A DNA stretch of 15,266 bases from an uncultured bacterium (GTDB lineage Bacteria > Actinomycetota > Coriobacteriia > Coriobacteriales > Coriobacteriaceae), in NCBI GenBank assembly GCA_905215445.1, contig CAJMPZ010000051.1, forward strand, positions 1-15,266, written 5' to 3'. Below, piece after piece: positions 1-6,708 of the stretch. Under the pieces are notes generated by a model that saw nothing but the letters and a program-made list of their open reading frames with translations, had not been told where the DNA came from and did not search any database. The first letter of the stretch is position 1. Every line of letters starts with the position of its first letter. Made by a program: the position numbers and the translations under genes.

Positions 1-2
1 AG

Positions 3-62
3 CTGCGTCCGGATCTGCCCATGGTGGATACGCCGTACAGCCGCGCCCGTCACCGTGGGTAG
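3..62 (+). CDS. Possible C-terminal end of a gene that begins before the window
   Basis: Reading in the third frame from the window edge gives 19 residues ending LPMVDTPYSRARHRG and a TAG stop at 60-62. The two other forward frames also stop within about 110 bases, so the choice of frame is weak. The strong terminator that follows at 131-166 supports a plus-strand gene ending here. No family can be assigned from so few residues. Confidence 0.3.
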   Translation: MRPDLPMVDTPYSRARHRG

Positions 63-130
63 GGTAGGGCGCAGACGGCATTGCTGATGGGCTGTTCGCG
101 CACAACACCAACTGTATATGCTGCACCTTT

Positions 131-166
131 GGCCCCGGCTCCATCGCGAGCCGGGGCCTTTTGTTT
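131..166 (+). terminator. Rho-independent terminator
   Basis: GGCCCCGGCTC (131-141) pairs perfectly with GAGCCGGGGCC (148-158) around a six-base loop, followed by TTTTGTTT. It would end a plus-strand transcript entering from the left. The loop, right arm and T-tract (142-174) recur as an isolated half-copy at 3613-3645. Confidence 0.85.
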
Positions 167-170
167 GGAG

Positions 171-434
171 CGGAAACTGCGTCCCGGAATTGGCGCTCAG
201 AATGGGACGCGCTTTCCGGTTGGAGCTTCAAACGGAAAGCGCATCCCGGAATCCGCGCCTGGAATGGGACACACTTTCCGGTTGTCGTTCACTTGGAAAC
301 TGCATCCCAGTTTGAGCGTTCATTCTGGGACACGCTTTCCGTTAGGCCTACCATCCGGAAAGTGCATCCCGTTTTGAGCGTCCAGACTGGGACGCGCTTT
401 CCGCCAGCGTGGCTGCTGAGAAAGCATGTCCCAG
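171..434. repeat. Array 1 of 48-bp inverted-arm repeats (4 units plus a half unit)
   Basis: Four 48-bp units start at 171, 233, 294 and 356, separated by 13-14 bp, with a degenerate half unit at about 417-432. Each unit opens with an arm like CGGAAACTGCGTCCC and closes with its approximate reverse complement, like GGGACGCGCTTTCCG, around a variable 18-bp centre. Because arms alternate in orientation, the closing arm of one unit also pairs with the opening arm of the next. Units differ from each other, mostly keeping the arms. Open frames through this block come from the repeat and are not convincing genes. The array fills most of the gap between the terminator and the end of the minus-strand gene at 476. 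Confidence 0.85.
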
Positions 435-475
435 ATTGGCAAGATGCGACGCGGCGAGTCGCCGTTCAGCGGCCC

Positions 476-1474
476 CTACAGCTCCACGTCGTTAAGCCAT
501 GCCGGCAGAGCGGTCTGCCGGATGCCTGCCGTCTGCAGCTTTTTCGCGAGCAGTCCTGCCGAGCGGACCTCGTTCATGGTAAAGCGCAGCAGAGGGTGAC
601 CGTAGAGCGATAGGTGCGCCTCGCGCTGTCGTTCGGCAACGAGCGCCTCGGCGGTGGTGCGTCCGGCCAGCATGGTCTGGTCGGTATATTTGATGAGCCC
701 GTCGAGCTCGCCCAGCGTGAGTTCCCGCGCCTGGCGCTCCCAGGCAAAGTCCGTTCGTATGGGCTTGGCCGAATCGAAGGGGTCCGTCAGCTCGTATTGA
801 AGCCAGTCGGGCGCAAAGCCCGTCTCGATCATGACGGCTCGGGCGACCGATTCCCCGCCGCTCTCGGCGCGGGCGTCGGCATATCGAAGCGTTGTGAGGG
901 CGGTGCGAATCGCGCGACCATTGCGGGCAGTCGCTCGTTGCTCAACGGCCTCCATCAGCTGTTCCGGCGCAAGGCCGAGCTTTGAGATCGCCGAATCGGC
1001 AATGGACATGCCGTCGGCAAAACCAGTTTGCAGCAGGCAATCTGTGGCCGTTTGGATGGGCGGCGTAACCGATACGCCGGCTCTGCGTATTGCTCCGGTC
1101 GGCTCAATCTGGTGTCGCTGAATATGTGCGCCCGGACGAGCCGACGGCTTTGTCGAGCTGCAAACATGCACGACGTTCAGGTGTCGCCACGAGACCTCGA
1201 GCCCCAGCGAGCAAGCTGCCGAAAACGAGCAGAACGTCCAATCGGGATGGATGATCGCAAGGGCGCGGATAATCTCGCAATGGCGTTGCGCTCGGTTGAG
1301 TTCATCCCAGCGCGTTTTTCGCGCAAACAACCCCGGCATGGGCGAGACAACCGTGCCGCCGGTGCGCCGAAGGAGCGCTTTTCGGATCGCCGTGCTCGGG
1401 GGAATCAGACAGCGCCCCTCTTGTTCGGCTTGAGTGAGCAGTTGGTCGATGAGCTGGTCATTGCAATGGGTCAT
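476..1474 (-). CDS. AbiEi-like protein with C-terminal PD-(D/E)XK-type nuclease domain
   Basis: The product is 332 residues. The first 90 or so residues resemble the winged-helix start of AbiEi-type antitoxin proteins. The C-terminal third shows spaced acidic residues typical of DUF559/Vsr-like nuclease folds: E208 in SGGESVAR, D242 in RTDFAW, and E256-L-D-G-x-x-K262. Proteins of this architecture are common single genes in actinobacteria; some are annotated as type IV antitoxins, but no AbiEii-type nucleotidyltransferase toxin lies beside this one. Its role could be DNA cleavage, regulation or both. The ATG at 1474 is supported by AAGGAGG (1484-1490) nine bases upstream. The gene stands alone, facing away from the ATPase genes, with repeat arrays on both sides. 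Family assignment is from remembered motifs, not a search. Confidence 0.7.
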   Translation of the reverse strand: MTHCNDQLIDQLLTQAEQEGRCLIPPSTAIRKALLRRTGGTVVSPMPGLFARKTRWDELNRAQRHCEIIRALAIIHPDWTFCSFSAACSLGLEVSWRHLNVVHVCSSTKPSARPGAHIQRHQIEPTGAIRRAGVSVTPPIQTATDCLLQTGFADGMSIADSAISKLGLAPEQLMEAVEQRATARNGRAIRTALTTLRYADARAESGGESVARAVMIETGFAPDWLQYELTDPFDSAKPIRTDFAWERQARELTLGELDGLIKYTDQTMLAGRTTAEALVAERQREAHLSLYGHPLLRFTMNEVRSAGLLAKKLQTAGIRQTALPAWLNDVEL

Positions 1475-1530
1475 GAGCTACCGCCTCCTTTTGGGTAGCA
1501 AAAACGTATCAGCTGGAACTTGCCGCTCAG

Positions 1531-1552
1531 CTGACCAAAAGCTGACCAAAAT
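1531..1552. repeat. Tandem 11-bp direct repeat upstream of the AbiEi-like gene
   Basis: GCTGACCAAAA occurs twice head to tail (1531-1541 and 1542-1552), about 57 bp before the start codon at 1474 on the minus strand. A degenerate third copy (TCTAACCA) follows. The position suits an operator or the edge of an inserted segment; neither is demonstrated. Confidence 0.5.
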
Positions 1553-1768
1553 CTAACCATGCAGGTAGATGGCCTGCTTTTGGCGACATATTTCTTGTTT
1601 GAATCGGTGGGCGGTAATCGGCGACCGTGAACGGTAGCTGGATATGAAGTCTTGGTAAGTTTCGGGACGTGTACTTTTTGAAAAAGAGCATTCTATCTGC
1701 TGTTTTGTGTTTCTGGATCGCATATTTGAAGGCATGTGATAAGGGCTGCGGATCGTCGTCTGTGTCGG
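1553..1768. other. Spacer with no convincing gene
   Basis: This stretch holds a short hairpin (GCAGG 1561-1565 with CCTGC 1573-1577, followed by TTTT) and otherwise nothing I can assign. Minus-strand frames of 60 and 100 codons and a GTG-started plus-strand frame at 1669 cross it. They lack Shine-Dalgarno sites and recognisable protein character, and the longer ones run into the neighbouring repeat array. Confidence 0.5.
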
Positions 1769-2001
1769 CGGAAACCGTGACCCGGAATTGCCGCTCGGAA
1801 TGGGGCGCGCTTTCCGGGACGCCCCTCAACCGGAAACTGCGTCCCAGACTTCGGCCCCAGAGTGGGATGTATTTTCCGGTAGAAGTTTCAGTGGAAACCG
1901 CATCCCAGAATTTAGGCTCAGAACGGGACGCGCTTACCTGATAGCATGCTTGGCGGAAGCTACGGCCCAGTATTTGGCTCCAGAACGGGATGCGTTTGCC
2001 G
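1769..2001. repeat. Array 2 of 48-bp inverted-arm repeats (4 units)
   Basis: Units start at 1769, 1831, 1892 and 1954, each 48 bp, separated by 13-14 bp, so the period is the same 61-62 bp as array 1. The arms match those of array 1 (for example CGGAAACTGCGTCCC at 1831-1845). The third and fourth units are more degraded in the closing arm. The array lies between the divergent AbiEi-like gene and the ATPase gene at 2127. Confidence 0.85.
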
Positions 2002-2055
2002 GGACGGTCCGCGTGCGGTGGTGTAACGTCCCTTTTGCGTGGCGCGCTTGTCGAA

Positions 2056-2111
2056 TTACGTTATAGCTAGCTATATTATAGGAAGGTATAATATAGCTAG
2101 CTATAACGTAA
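2056..2111. promoter_or_regulatory. Perfect 25-bp inverted repeat before the ATPase gene
   Basis: Bases 2056-2080 are the exact reverse complement of 2087-2111, with GGAAGG as the six-base centre. Each arm contains the palindrome TATAGCTAGCTATA. The right arm begins TATAAT (2087-2092), a perfect -10 hexamer, and by symmetry the left arm has one on the other strand. I see no good -35 at normal spacing. The right arm ends where the ribosome binding site (AGGAAGG, 2112-2118) begins. It could be an operator for autoregulation, a promoter, or an RNA hairpin controlling translation. Confidence 0.75.
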
Positions 2112-2126
2112 AGGAAGGATGGTCCT

Positions 2127-3518
2127 ATGTTTATCGGAAGAACAGCGGAAATGTCCGAGCTCAATCGACTGTATGGCACGGGCTCCTTTGAGATGCCTGT
2201 GATTTACGGCCGCCGTCGTGTGGGTAAAACGCGTCTTATCACAGAGTTCATCCAAGGCAAGAAGGCTATTTACTTTCAAGCTCGTCGTACCAATGCAGAG
2301 GCAAATCTGCACGGCTTTAGCCAGGCGATACTTGCGGGTTCGGTTGGTGCTGCAGGCGTGTCGTTTCGTAGTTTTGACGAGGCGTTCGATGCATTGGCCA
2401 CCATGGCTCGCACGGAACGTTTGATTGTCGTGATTGACGAGTACCCCTATCTCGCCCAATCGAATCCCGAGATCAGCTCGTTGCTGCAAGACAAGATCGA
2501 TCACCTGTACAAAGAGACCAAGCTCATGCTGATTCTATGCGGCTCGTCTCTTTCGTTTATGGAAGAGCAGGTGTTGGGCTACGAGAGCCCACTATACGGT
2601 AGGCGTACAGCCCAGTTTAAGATCATGCCGCTCGATTTTACGACGACCCTCGGCCTGTGGCATAGCATGGGTCGCGAAGACGCTGCGGTTTGCTATGGCA
2701 TGACGGGCGGCATTCCTGCATATATCGAGAAAGTCGATCCTGCCGCACCGCTCAAGGACAACATCAAACGTCTTTTTCTTACTCCTACGGGTTATCTCTT
2801 TGAGGAGCCGAGTAACCTGCTGTTGCAAGAGTGCCGCAATCCCGAGCAATATGATGCGATCGTGCAAGCAATTGCCCAGGGGCGCTCGAGAATTTCGGAG
2901 ATTGCGAGCTCCACGGGAATCCCTGCGAGCAACGTTAAGAGCTATGTGGATAAGCTGGCGTCGCTTGGGATTGTCGAGCGCGAGCTGCCCCTAAACGAGA
3001 CGAGCAATAAGCGGGCCGTGTATCTGCTGAGCGACCAGATGTTTAGGTTCTGGTACAAGTTTGTGCCGCAGAACATCGGGCTGATTCAAAACGATATGGC
3101 CGAGATGGCGTATAAGCGCATTGAGCCGCACATATCGGATTACATGGGTACGGTCTTTGAGCTTATATGCAAACAATACGTGTACGAACTCGCGCGCGCG
3201 GGCCAGCTCGATGTGGTTCCGGCGAGCGTCGGGCGCTGGTGGGGGACGGATAATCGCACGCATACGCAGGAAGAAATCGACTTGATTGTTGACGATGGCG
3301 AGGGCACTGCACTGTTTGCGGAGTGCAAATGGCGTAACGAGTCGGTAGGCGAGGAAGTTCTGGAAAAGCTCGTATACCGAAGCGGGCTCTTTAGGCGGCA
3401 GCACAAAAGCTATGTGATCTTCTCGAAACGCGGCTTTACGCAGGGATGTCGAGATGCCGCGGCGAACAGGGGAGATACCAAGCTGATTTCGTTTGCCGAG
3501 ATGTGCGAGCGGAGATAA
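2127..3518 (+). CDS. AAA ATPase with C-terminal nuclease-like domain (ATPase_2/DUF234 type)
   Basis: The 463-residue product opens with MFIGRTAEMSEL, typical of this P-loop ATPase family. Walker A is GRRRVGKT (28-35) and Walker B is VVIDEYPYL with D104-E105. A winged-helix-like segment lies near residues 245-290 (GRSRISEIASSTGIPASNVK). The C-terminus has D385 in EEIDLIV and E399-C-K401, the core pattern of a PD-(D/E)XK nuclease fold as in DUF234 proteins. These proteins are widespread in gut bacteria and archaea and are often cell-autonomous accessory genes; their biological role is not settled. ATG 2127 has AGGAAGG eight bases upstream. The gene is monocistronic, preceded by a large palindrome and followed by a degenerate repeat block. 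Confidence 0.85.
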   Translation: MFIGRTAEMSELNRLYGTGSFEMPVIYGRRRVGKTRLITEFIQGKKAIYFQARRTNAEANLHGFSQAILAGSVGAAGVSFRSFDEAFDALATMARTERLIVVIDEYPYLAQSNPEISSLLQDKIDHLYKETKLMLILCGSSLSFMEEQVLGYESPLYGRRTAQFKIMPLDFTTTLGLWHSMGREDAAVCYGMTGGIPAYIEKVDPAAPLKDNIKRLFLTPTGYLFEEPSNLLLQECRNPEQYDAIVQAIAQGRSRISEIASSTGIPASNVKSYVDKLASLGIVERELPLNETSNKRAVYLLSDQMFRFWYKFVPQNIGLIQNDMAEMAYKRIEPHISDYMGTVFELICKQYVYELARAGQLDVVPASVGRWWGTDNRTHTQEEIDLIVDDGEGTALFAECKWRNESVGEEVLEKLVYRSGLFRRQHKSYVIFSKRGFTQGCRDAAANRGDTKLISFAEMCERR

Positions 3519-3539
3519 CCAAGCGCGCTCTGATGTGAT

Positions 3540-3665
3540 GCTCGGAATGGGACGCGCTTTCCGGATCGCCCTTCAAGCGGAAGCTCATATGTTCAAGAAA
3601 TGGGAGGCAGCTCATCGCGAGCCGGGGCCTTTTGTTTGGAGCGGAGGCAGCATCCCGGAATTCGG
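3540..3665. repeat. Array 3: scrambled remnants of the 48-bp repeats and of the terminator
   Basis: Bases 3540-3592 match the end of one repeat unit, a spacer and the start of the next (compare 1793-1835), then the pattern breaks. Bases 3613-3645 are a 33-bp exact copy of 142-174: the loop, right arm and T-tract of the terminator at 131-166, without its left arm. A truncated unit follows (GCATCCCGGAATTCGGG). This looks like deletion or recombination between repeat copies. Confidence 0.75.
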
Positions 3666-3711
3666 GCAATCCGGTGGTCAGGGGTTGAGCGAGCGTCGCG
3701 CTAAGGATGTC

Positions 3712-3826
3712 AAGCGTAAAACCTTCAATGAAAATAGCGTAAAAACTACACCTGTAATGGCGTAAAAACTACATTGTAAGTAGCGTAAAATCCGCATTGA
3801 GAATGGCGTAATTTCGCATATCGCGT
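3712..3826. repeat. Five tandem 23-bp repeats upstream of the DUF4143 ATPase
   Basis: Units of exactly 23 bp start at 3712, 3735, 3758, 3781 and 3804. Four share GCGTAAAA near the start and the fifth has GCGTAATT; the middle three continue with A/T-rich sequence and a CA-T/C-TG core. The array ends 21 bp before ATG 3848, so it covers the promoter and leader region. Phased direct repeats here suggest an operator array or iteron-like protein binding sites, possibly for the neighbouring ATPase. No clear -35/-10 pair could be picked out inside. Confidence 0.8.
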
Positions 3827-3847
3827 GATAGAGAGGGACGGCCGTCT

Positions 3848-5143
3848 ATGGATGCACCAAAGAGATTGACCCAAAAGGGATATAGGCCCCGGCTCATAGA
3901 GGAGCGCCTCGACACCCTTATGCGGGCGTTTGGCTGTGTGGAGATCAACGGCCCCAAATGGTGCGGCAAGACCTGGACGGCGCTCTCTCGCTCGGCGAGC
4001 GTCTCCAGGCTCGATGAGCCTGCGCAGCGCGCGGCGGCAGAGGTCGACCCAAGCCTGGCGCTCATCGGCGATGCGCCACACCTGGTCGATGAATGGCAGG
4101 AGGTGCCCGAGGTTTGGGATGCCGCTCGGCGCTTCGTGGACGCGAGCGGCAACGAACGCGGGACACTTTTGCTCACGGGCTCGACCGCGCTCAAAAGCGA
4201 GGAGCGCAGCCATGTTCGTCATTCCGGCACGGGTAGGATCGCCCGTCTGTCAATGCGCCCCATGGCCCTGTGCGAGTCGGGCGACGGCGAGCCGCTCGTG
4301 TCACTGGCAAGCCTCTTTAAGGGCGAGGGTTTTGCCCCTCAGCATCGCGAGAGCACGGTGGATGACGTCGCCCGCTGGTGCTGCAGGGGCGGTTGGCCTG
4401 CAAACCTTGGGCTTTCGGAAGAGCTTGCGCGAGAGACGGCAAGCCAGTACGTGCACTCGGTGCTCGACGTTAACGTGCTGGATGAGGGCATGTCGCCCGA
4501 GCTTGCACACGGCCTTTTGCGAGCTCTTGCCATGAACGAGAGCCAGGCCGTCACGTACAAGACGCTCATAAAGGACGCCTCGTACGGTGAGGCGGGCCCC
4601 GACGAGAGGACCATCGCTGCGTACTTGGACCTCTTCAACAGGCTCAAGCTGACCGAGGACCTGTGCGGATGGGAGCCGCCCATGCGCTCGAAGGCCCGCG
4701 TTCGCGTGCGCCCCAAGCGCTACTTCTGTGACCCGTCACTTGCGGCGGCGTTGCTGGGGGCTACCCCCGAGCGGCTGCTTGGCGATATGCAAACGCTGGG
4801 GATGCTCTTTGAGAACCTCGTTCTGCGCGACGTGCGCGTGTTCCTTTCCACCTACGGCGGTGTTGACAACAGAGTCCATTATTTCCGAGATGAGAAGGGC
4901 CTTGAGGTTGATCTGATCGTTGAGCACGACGGGCGCTGGGGAGCCATCGAGGTCAAGCTGAGTGATGCGAAAGCAGACGATGGAGCGAGAAATCTCAAGG
5001 CGCTGGAGAGGAAAGTGCTCTCCAATCCTGCCGCCCAGAATGCCGCGCCGGCGTTTTTGGCGGTCGTGGTTGGAAAGGGGAGCATTGCCTACACACGCGA
5101 CGACGGCGTGGCGGTGATCCCCATGACGGCACTTGGGGCGTAG
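3848..5143 (+). CDS. AAA ATPase with DUF4143-type nuclease-like C-terminus
   Basis: The 431-residue product has Walker A GPKWCGKT (35-42) and a Walker B-like HLVDEWQEV (D81-E82) followed by the sensor stretch LLLTGSTAL, matching the AAA_14 domain. The C-terminal part shows D355 in LEVDLIVE and E368-V-K370, the usual acidic pattern of the DUF4143 restriction-endonuclease-like fold. Length is normal for the family. The function of this widespread family is not established; it is often variable between strains. ATG 3848 is preceded by AGAGGG (3832-3837), ten bases away. GC content is visibly higher than in the repeats before it. It is not homologous in detail to the ATPase at 2127, though both pair a P-loop with a nuclease-like tail. 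Confidence 0.85.
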   Translation: MDAPKRLTQKGYRPRLIEERLDTLMRAFGCVEINGPKWCGKTWTALSRSASVSRLDEPAQRAAAEVDPSLALIGDAPHLVDEWQEVPEVWDAARRFVDASGNERGTLLLTGSTALKSEERSHVRHSGTGRIARLSMRPMALCESGDGEPLVSLASLFKGEGFAPQHRESTVDDVARWCCRGGWPANLGLSEELARETASQYVHSVLDVNVLDEGMSPELAHGLLRALAMNESQAVTYKTLIKDASYGEAGPDERTIAAYLDLFNRLKLTEDLCGWEPPMRSKARVRVRPKRYFCDPSLAAALLGATPERLLGDMQTLGMLFENLVLRDVRVFLSTYGGVDNRVHYFRDEKGLEVDLIVEHDGRWGAIEVKLSDAKADDGARNLKALERKVLSNPAAQNAAPAFLAVVVGKGSIAYTRDDGVAVIPMTALGA

Positions 5144-5273
5144 TGGTTTTGCGGGCGTGCCGTGCTTCCTTTACCGAAAATCCATTTGGTAAACCAGATG
5201 CTCGCGGATAGAATAAAGTCGACGGCAGCCCAAGTGGTGAAGAGCTGGGCAGCGCCGTTGCTTGGTCAAGAGG

Positions 5274-5372
5274 TCAGTGCCTTAATGGCAGCGACTTGTT
5301 ATGCTTCGAATGCTGCTTGAGTGCCTCGGAAAGTTCGATAAGCGCCGTGAAGAGCAAGACCAAAGCAACCAA
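5274..5372 (-). CDS. Candidate small hydrophobic peptide, type I toxin-like (possibly a relic)
   Basis: From TTG 5372 this reads as 32 residues: a hydrophobic segment (VALVLLFTALIEL) followed by a basic tail ending KHNKSLPLRH. That layout, one membrane helix and a charged tail, is typical of Fst-like or holin-like type I toxins. The frame is open further upstream to a stop near 5415 and includes SELTEL, but has no ATG or GTG and no clear Shine-Dalgarno site. It may use TTG, be a decayed gene, or be chance. A hairpin (about 5223-5260) lies just past its stop. Confidence 0.3.
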   Translation of the reverse strand: MVALVLLFTALIELSEALKQHSKHNKSLPLRH

Positions 5373-5392
5373 GAGCTCTGTGAGCTCTGATG

Positions 5393-5439
5393 GGCCCGGG
5401 ATGACCGCTGATTCAAGTCACCGGGCCTCAATCTTTTTC
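5393..5439 (+). terminator. Terminator-like hairpin carrying a dispersed 26-bp repeat
   Basis: GGCCCGG (5393-5399) plus TGAC (5402-5405) pair with GTCA (5417-5420) plus CCGGGCC (5421-5427), followed by TCAATCTTTTT. It is well placed to end the transcript of the DUF4143 ATPase. Bases 5399-5424, including the whole 11-base loop CGCTGATTCAA, are identical to 9096-9121. Confidence 0.7.
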
Positions 5440-5601
5440 ATGCATTTGAATAGAGCGGGCGGGATCCCTTGGGTCCGTCTGTGTGGCGCGTGCCTGGCGC
5501 ATGGCATTGCACCCCGCTTTTGTGTCCGCACGGACGCCTATCCTTACGGCAATGTAGCCGTTTATGTAGCAAGCGGCAGTTGGCGGAGAAAGGCCCTAAC
5601 C

Positions 5602-6336
5602 GTGTCAGCTGAAAAGATGCCGGGTGTCTCGGCTATCGATACGACGAACTTTGCGCGCCAGATCGTGCTGGACTTTGAGTTTGCGCCGGTGCCAAAGCAG
5701 CGTCAGCGCCGTGGACTGTGCAATGAGATTATCGAGGCCGGCGCCGTCAAGCTCGATTACCACGGCAACGTTATGGGCGAGTTCTCGCAGTTTGTACAGA
5801 CGGAATTTACCGAAGGCGTTGCGTTCCCCGTCCGCGAGCTCACAGGGATATCGGCCGTGGGCACCGCGATGGCCGATCCGCTCTACATGGTGATCAAAAG
5901 GCTCAGCGATTTGATCGGGCGCTACTCCGCCCAGGTGGTCTGTTGGAGCGGGGCGGATCGTCGACAGCTTTTGATCGAGTGCCAAGCAAAGCACATCGAT
6001 CTTTCCGCATTTCCTACGGACTGGGCCGACCTGCAGGCGTTTTACACCTCGATCATGGACATGAGCAGCCACGGGTGCGTCTCTTTGAGTGACGCAGCGA
6101 CGTGGTTTGGCATCGAGTTCGACGAGTCGACAGGCCACGCCCACAGCGCCCTCGCCGATGCGCGCGTGACCGCCAAATTGCTCAAGCAGGTGATGGATGG
6201 GGACTATCACGTGAGTCCATGCGCCCAGGAGGTCCGCCAGCGATGGGGGATGGGCGAGCGAGCCCAGACGCGCCTCTCCAGCAAGTGCCCCGAACTGGGC
6301 GACCTGCTGCTAAAGCTGAAGGCGGAGGGGAGGTAG
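5602..6336 (+). CDS. DnaQ-like DEDDh 3'-5' exonuclease
   Basis: With GTG 5602 as start the product is 244 residues. Motif I is VLDFEF (D24, E26), motif II probably D119 in WSGADRRQLL, and motif III is HSALADA with H181 and D186, the HxxxxD spacing of DEDDh exonucleases. Such enzymes remove nucleotides from 3' ends of DNA or RNA in two-metal reactions; this one has no polymerase or helicase domain attached. The frame is open back to 5296, but that extension crosses a terminator hairpin and has low-complexity character. GTG 5602 has GAGAAAGG ending eight bases upstream. Substrate and pathway are unknown. It could be an ordinary housekeeping trimming enzyme or part of the defence cluster; the next intact gene follows after a 372-bp gap with a gene remnant. 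Confidence 0.8.
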   Translation: MSAEKMPGVSAIDTTNFARQIVLDFEFAPVPKQRQRRGLCNEIIEAGAVKLDYHGNVMGEFSQFVQTEFTEGVAFPVRELTGISAVGTAMADPLYMVIKRLSDLIGRYSAQVVCWSGADRRQLLIECQAKHIDLSAFPTDWADLQAFYTSIMDMSSHGCVSLSDAATWFGIEFDESTGHAHSALADARVTAKLLKQVMDGDYHVSPCAQEVRQRWGMGERAQTRLSSKCPELGDLLLKLKAEGR

Positions 6337-6398
6337 GTGGCTCATTTGGGGACAAACAGAAGGAATGGTTGCGCGAAGGATTCTAGGATCAGCAGCAG

Positions 6399-6670
6399 AT
6401 GGCTGTGTTTGGGATCCTACTCAAGGACACGCCGACACCCGCTGAGACCAAGCAGGTCAAGAGCGTGGACATCGAGATGACTTCTACTATCGGAGAACGG
6501 CTTGCTAACATGATTCGCTGGATGGGCAGGCATAGACCCGTGACGCTGCGCGCGTTATCGTGCACAATGAGGCATACAGGCTGCCAGAGGCGAACTGTCC
6601 CGACGAGGTTCTTAGCAACTGCATCATCGAGATTATTGAGTACTTCTACGAGAGGGATTTGGCAGCGTAG
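6399..6670 (+). pseudogene. Frameshifted remnant of a small protein gene
   Basis: ATG 6399 opens a frame with protein-like character up to about 6533 (VKSVDIEMTSTIGERLANMIRW). After that the same frame becomes arginine- and threonine-rich and looks wrong. In another frame, open from 6536, sensible protein resumes (RVIVHNEAYRLPEANCPDEV, then IIEIIEYFYERDLAA) and stops at TAG 6668-6670. A single shift near 6533 would join them into about 90 residues. The family is not recognised. The pair of halves could be a decayed accessory gene or a sequencing error. It fills most of the 6337-6708 gap. Confidence 0.45.
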
Positions 6671-6708
6671 AGCAATCTAATTTTACGCATTTGCAGGAGG
6701 AAGCCGGT

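Larger units (their letters stand above)
5144..5601. other. Spacer with imperfect palindrome, hairpins and a toxin-like ORF
   Basis: This 458-bp stretch holds an imperfect palindrome at 5170-5193 (TTTACC and GGTAAA arms). A hairpin at 5223-5260 has GCCCA and TGGGC arms and could end a minus-strand transcript. The small minus-strand ORF at 5274-5372 and the terminator-like hairpin at 5393-5439 are listed separately. The remainder to 5601 is the leader of the exonuclease gene; I see no other gene in it. Confidence 0.5.

Noticed and set aside
171..434. CRISPR array
   Set aside because: The period is regular but the 48-bp units diverge, the 13-14 bp spacers are too short, and there are no cas genes.
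81..613. Overlapping plus-strand ORFs of 65-150 codons
   Set aside because: They are produced by the repeat array and the antisense of the AbiEi-like gene; no ribosome binding sites and no protein-like composition.
1527..1829. Minus-strand 100-codon ORF
   Set aside because: It begins in repeat array 2, has no Shine-Dalgarno site, and its end is just the translation of the 11-bp tandem repeat.
1669..1941. GTG-started ORF with a lipoprotein-like N-terminus
   Set aside because: No ribosome binding site, a poor lipobox, and most of the frame is repeat array.
5296..5601. N-terminal extension of the DnaQ-like exonuclease to ATG 5296
   Set aside because: It runs through a terminator-like hairpin shared with 9096-9121, is low-complexity, and GTG 5602 has a well-placed ribosome binding site.
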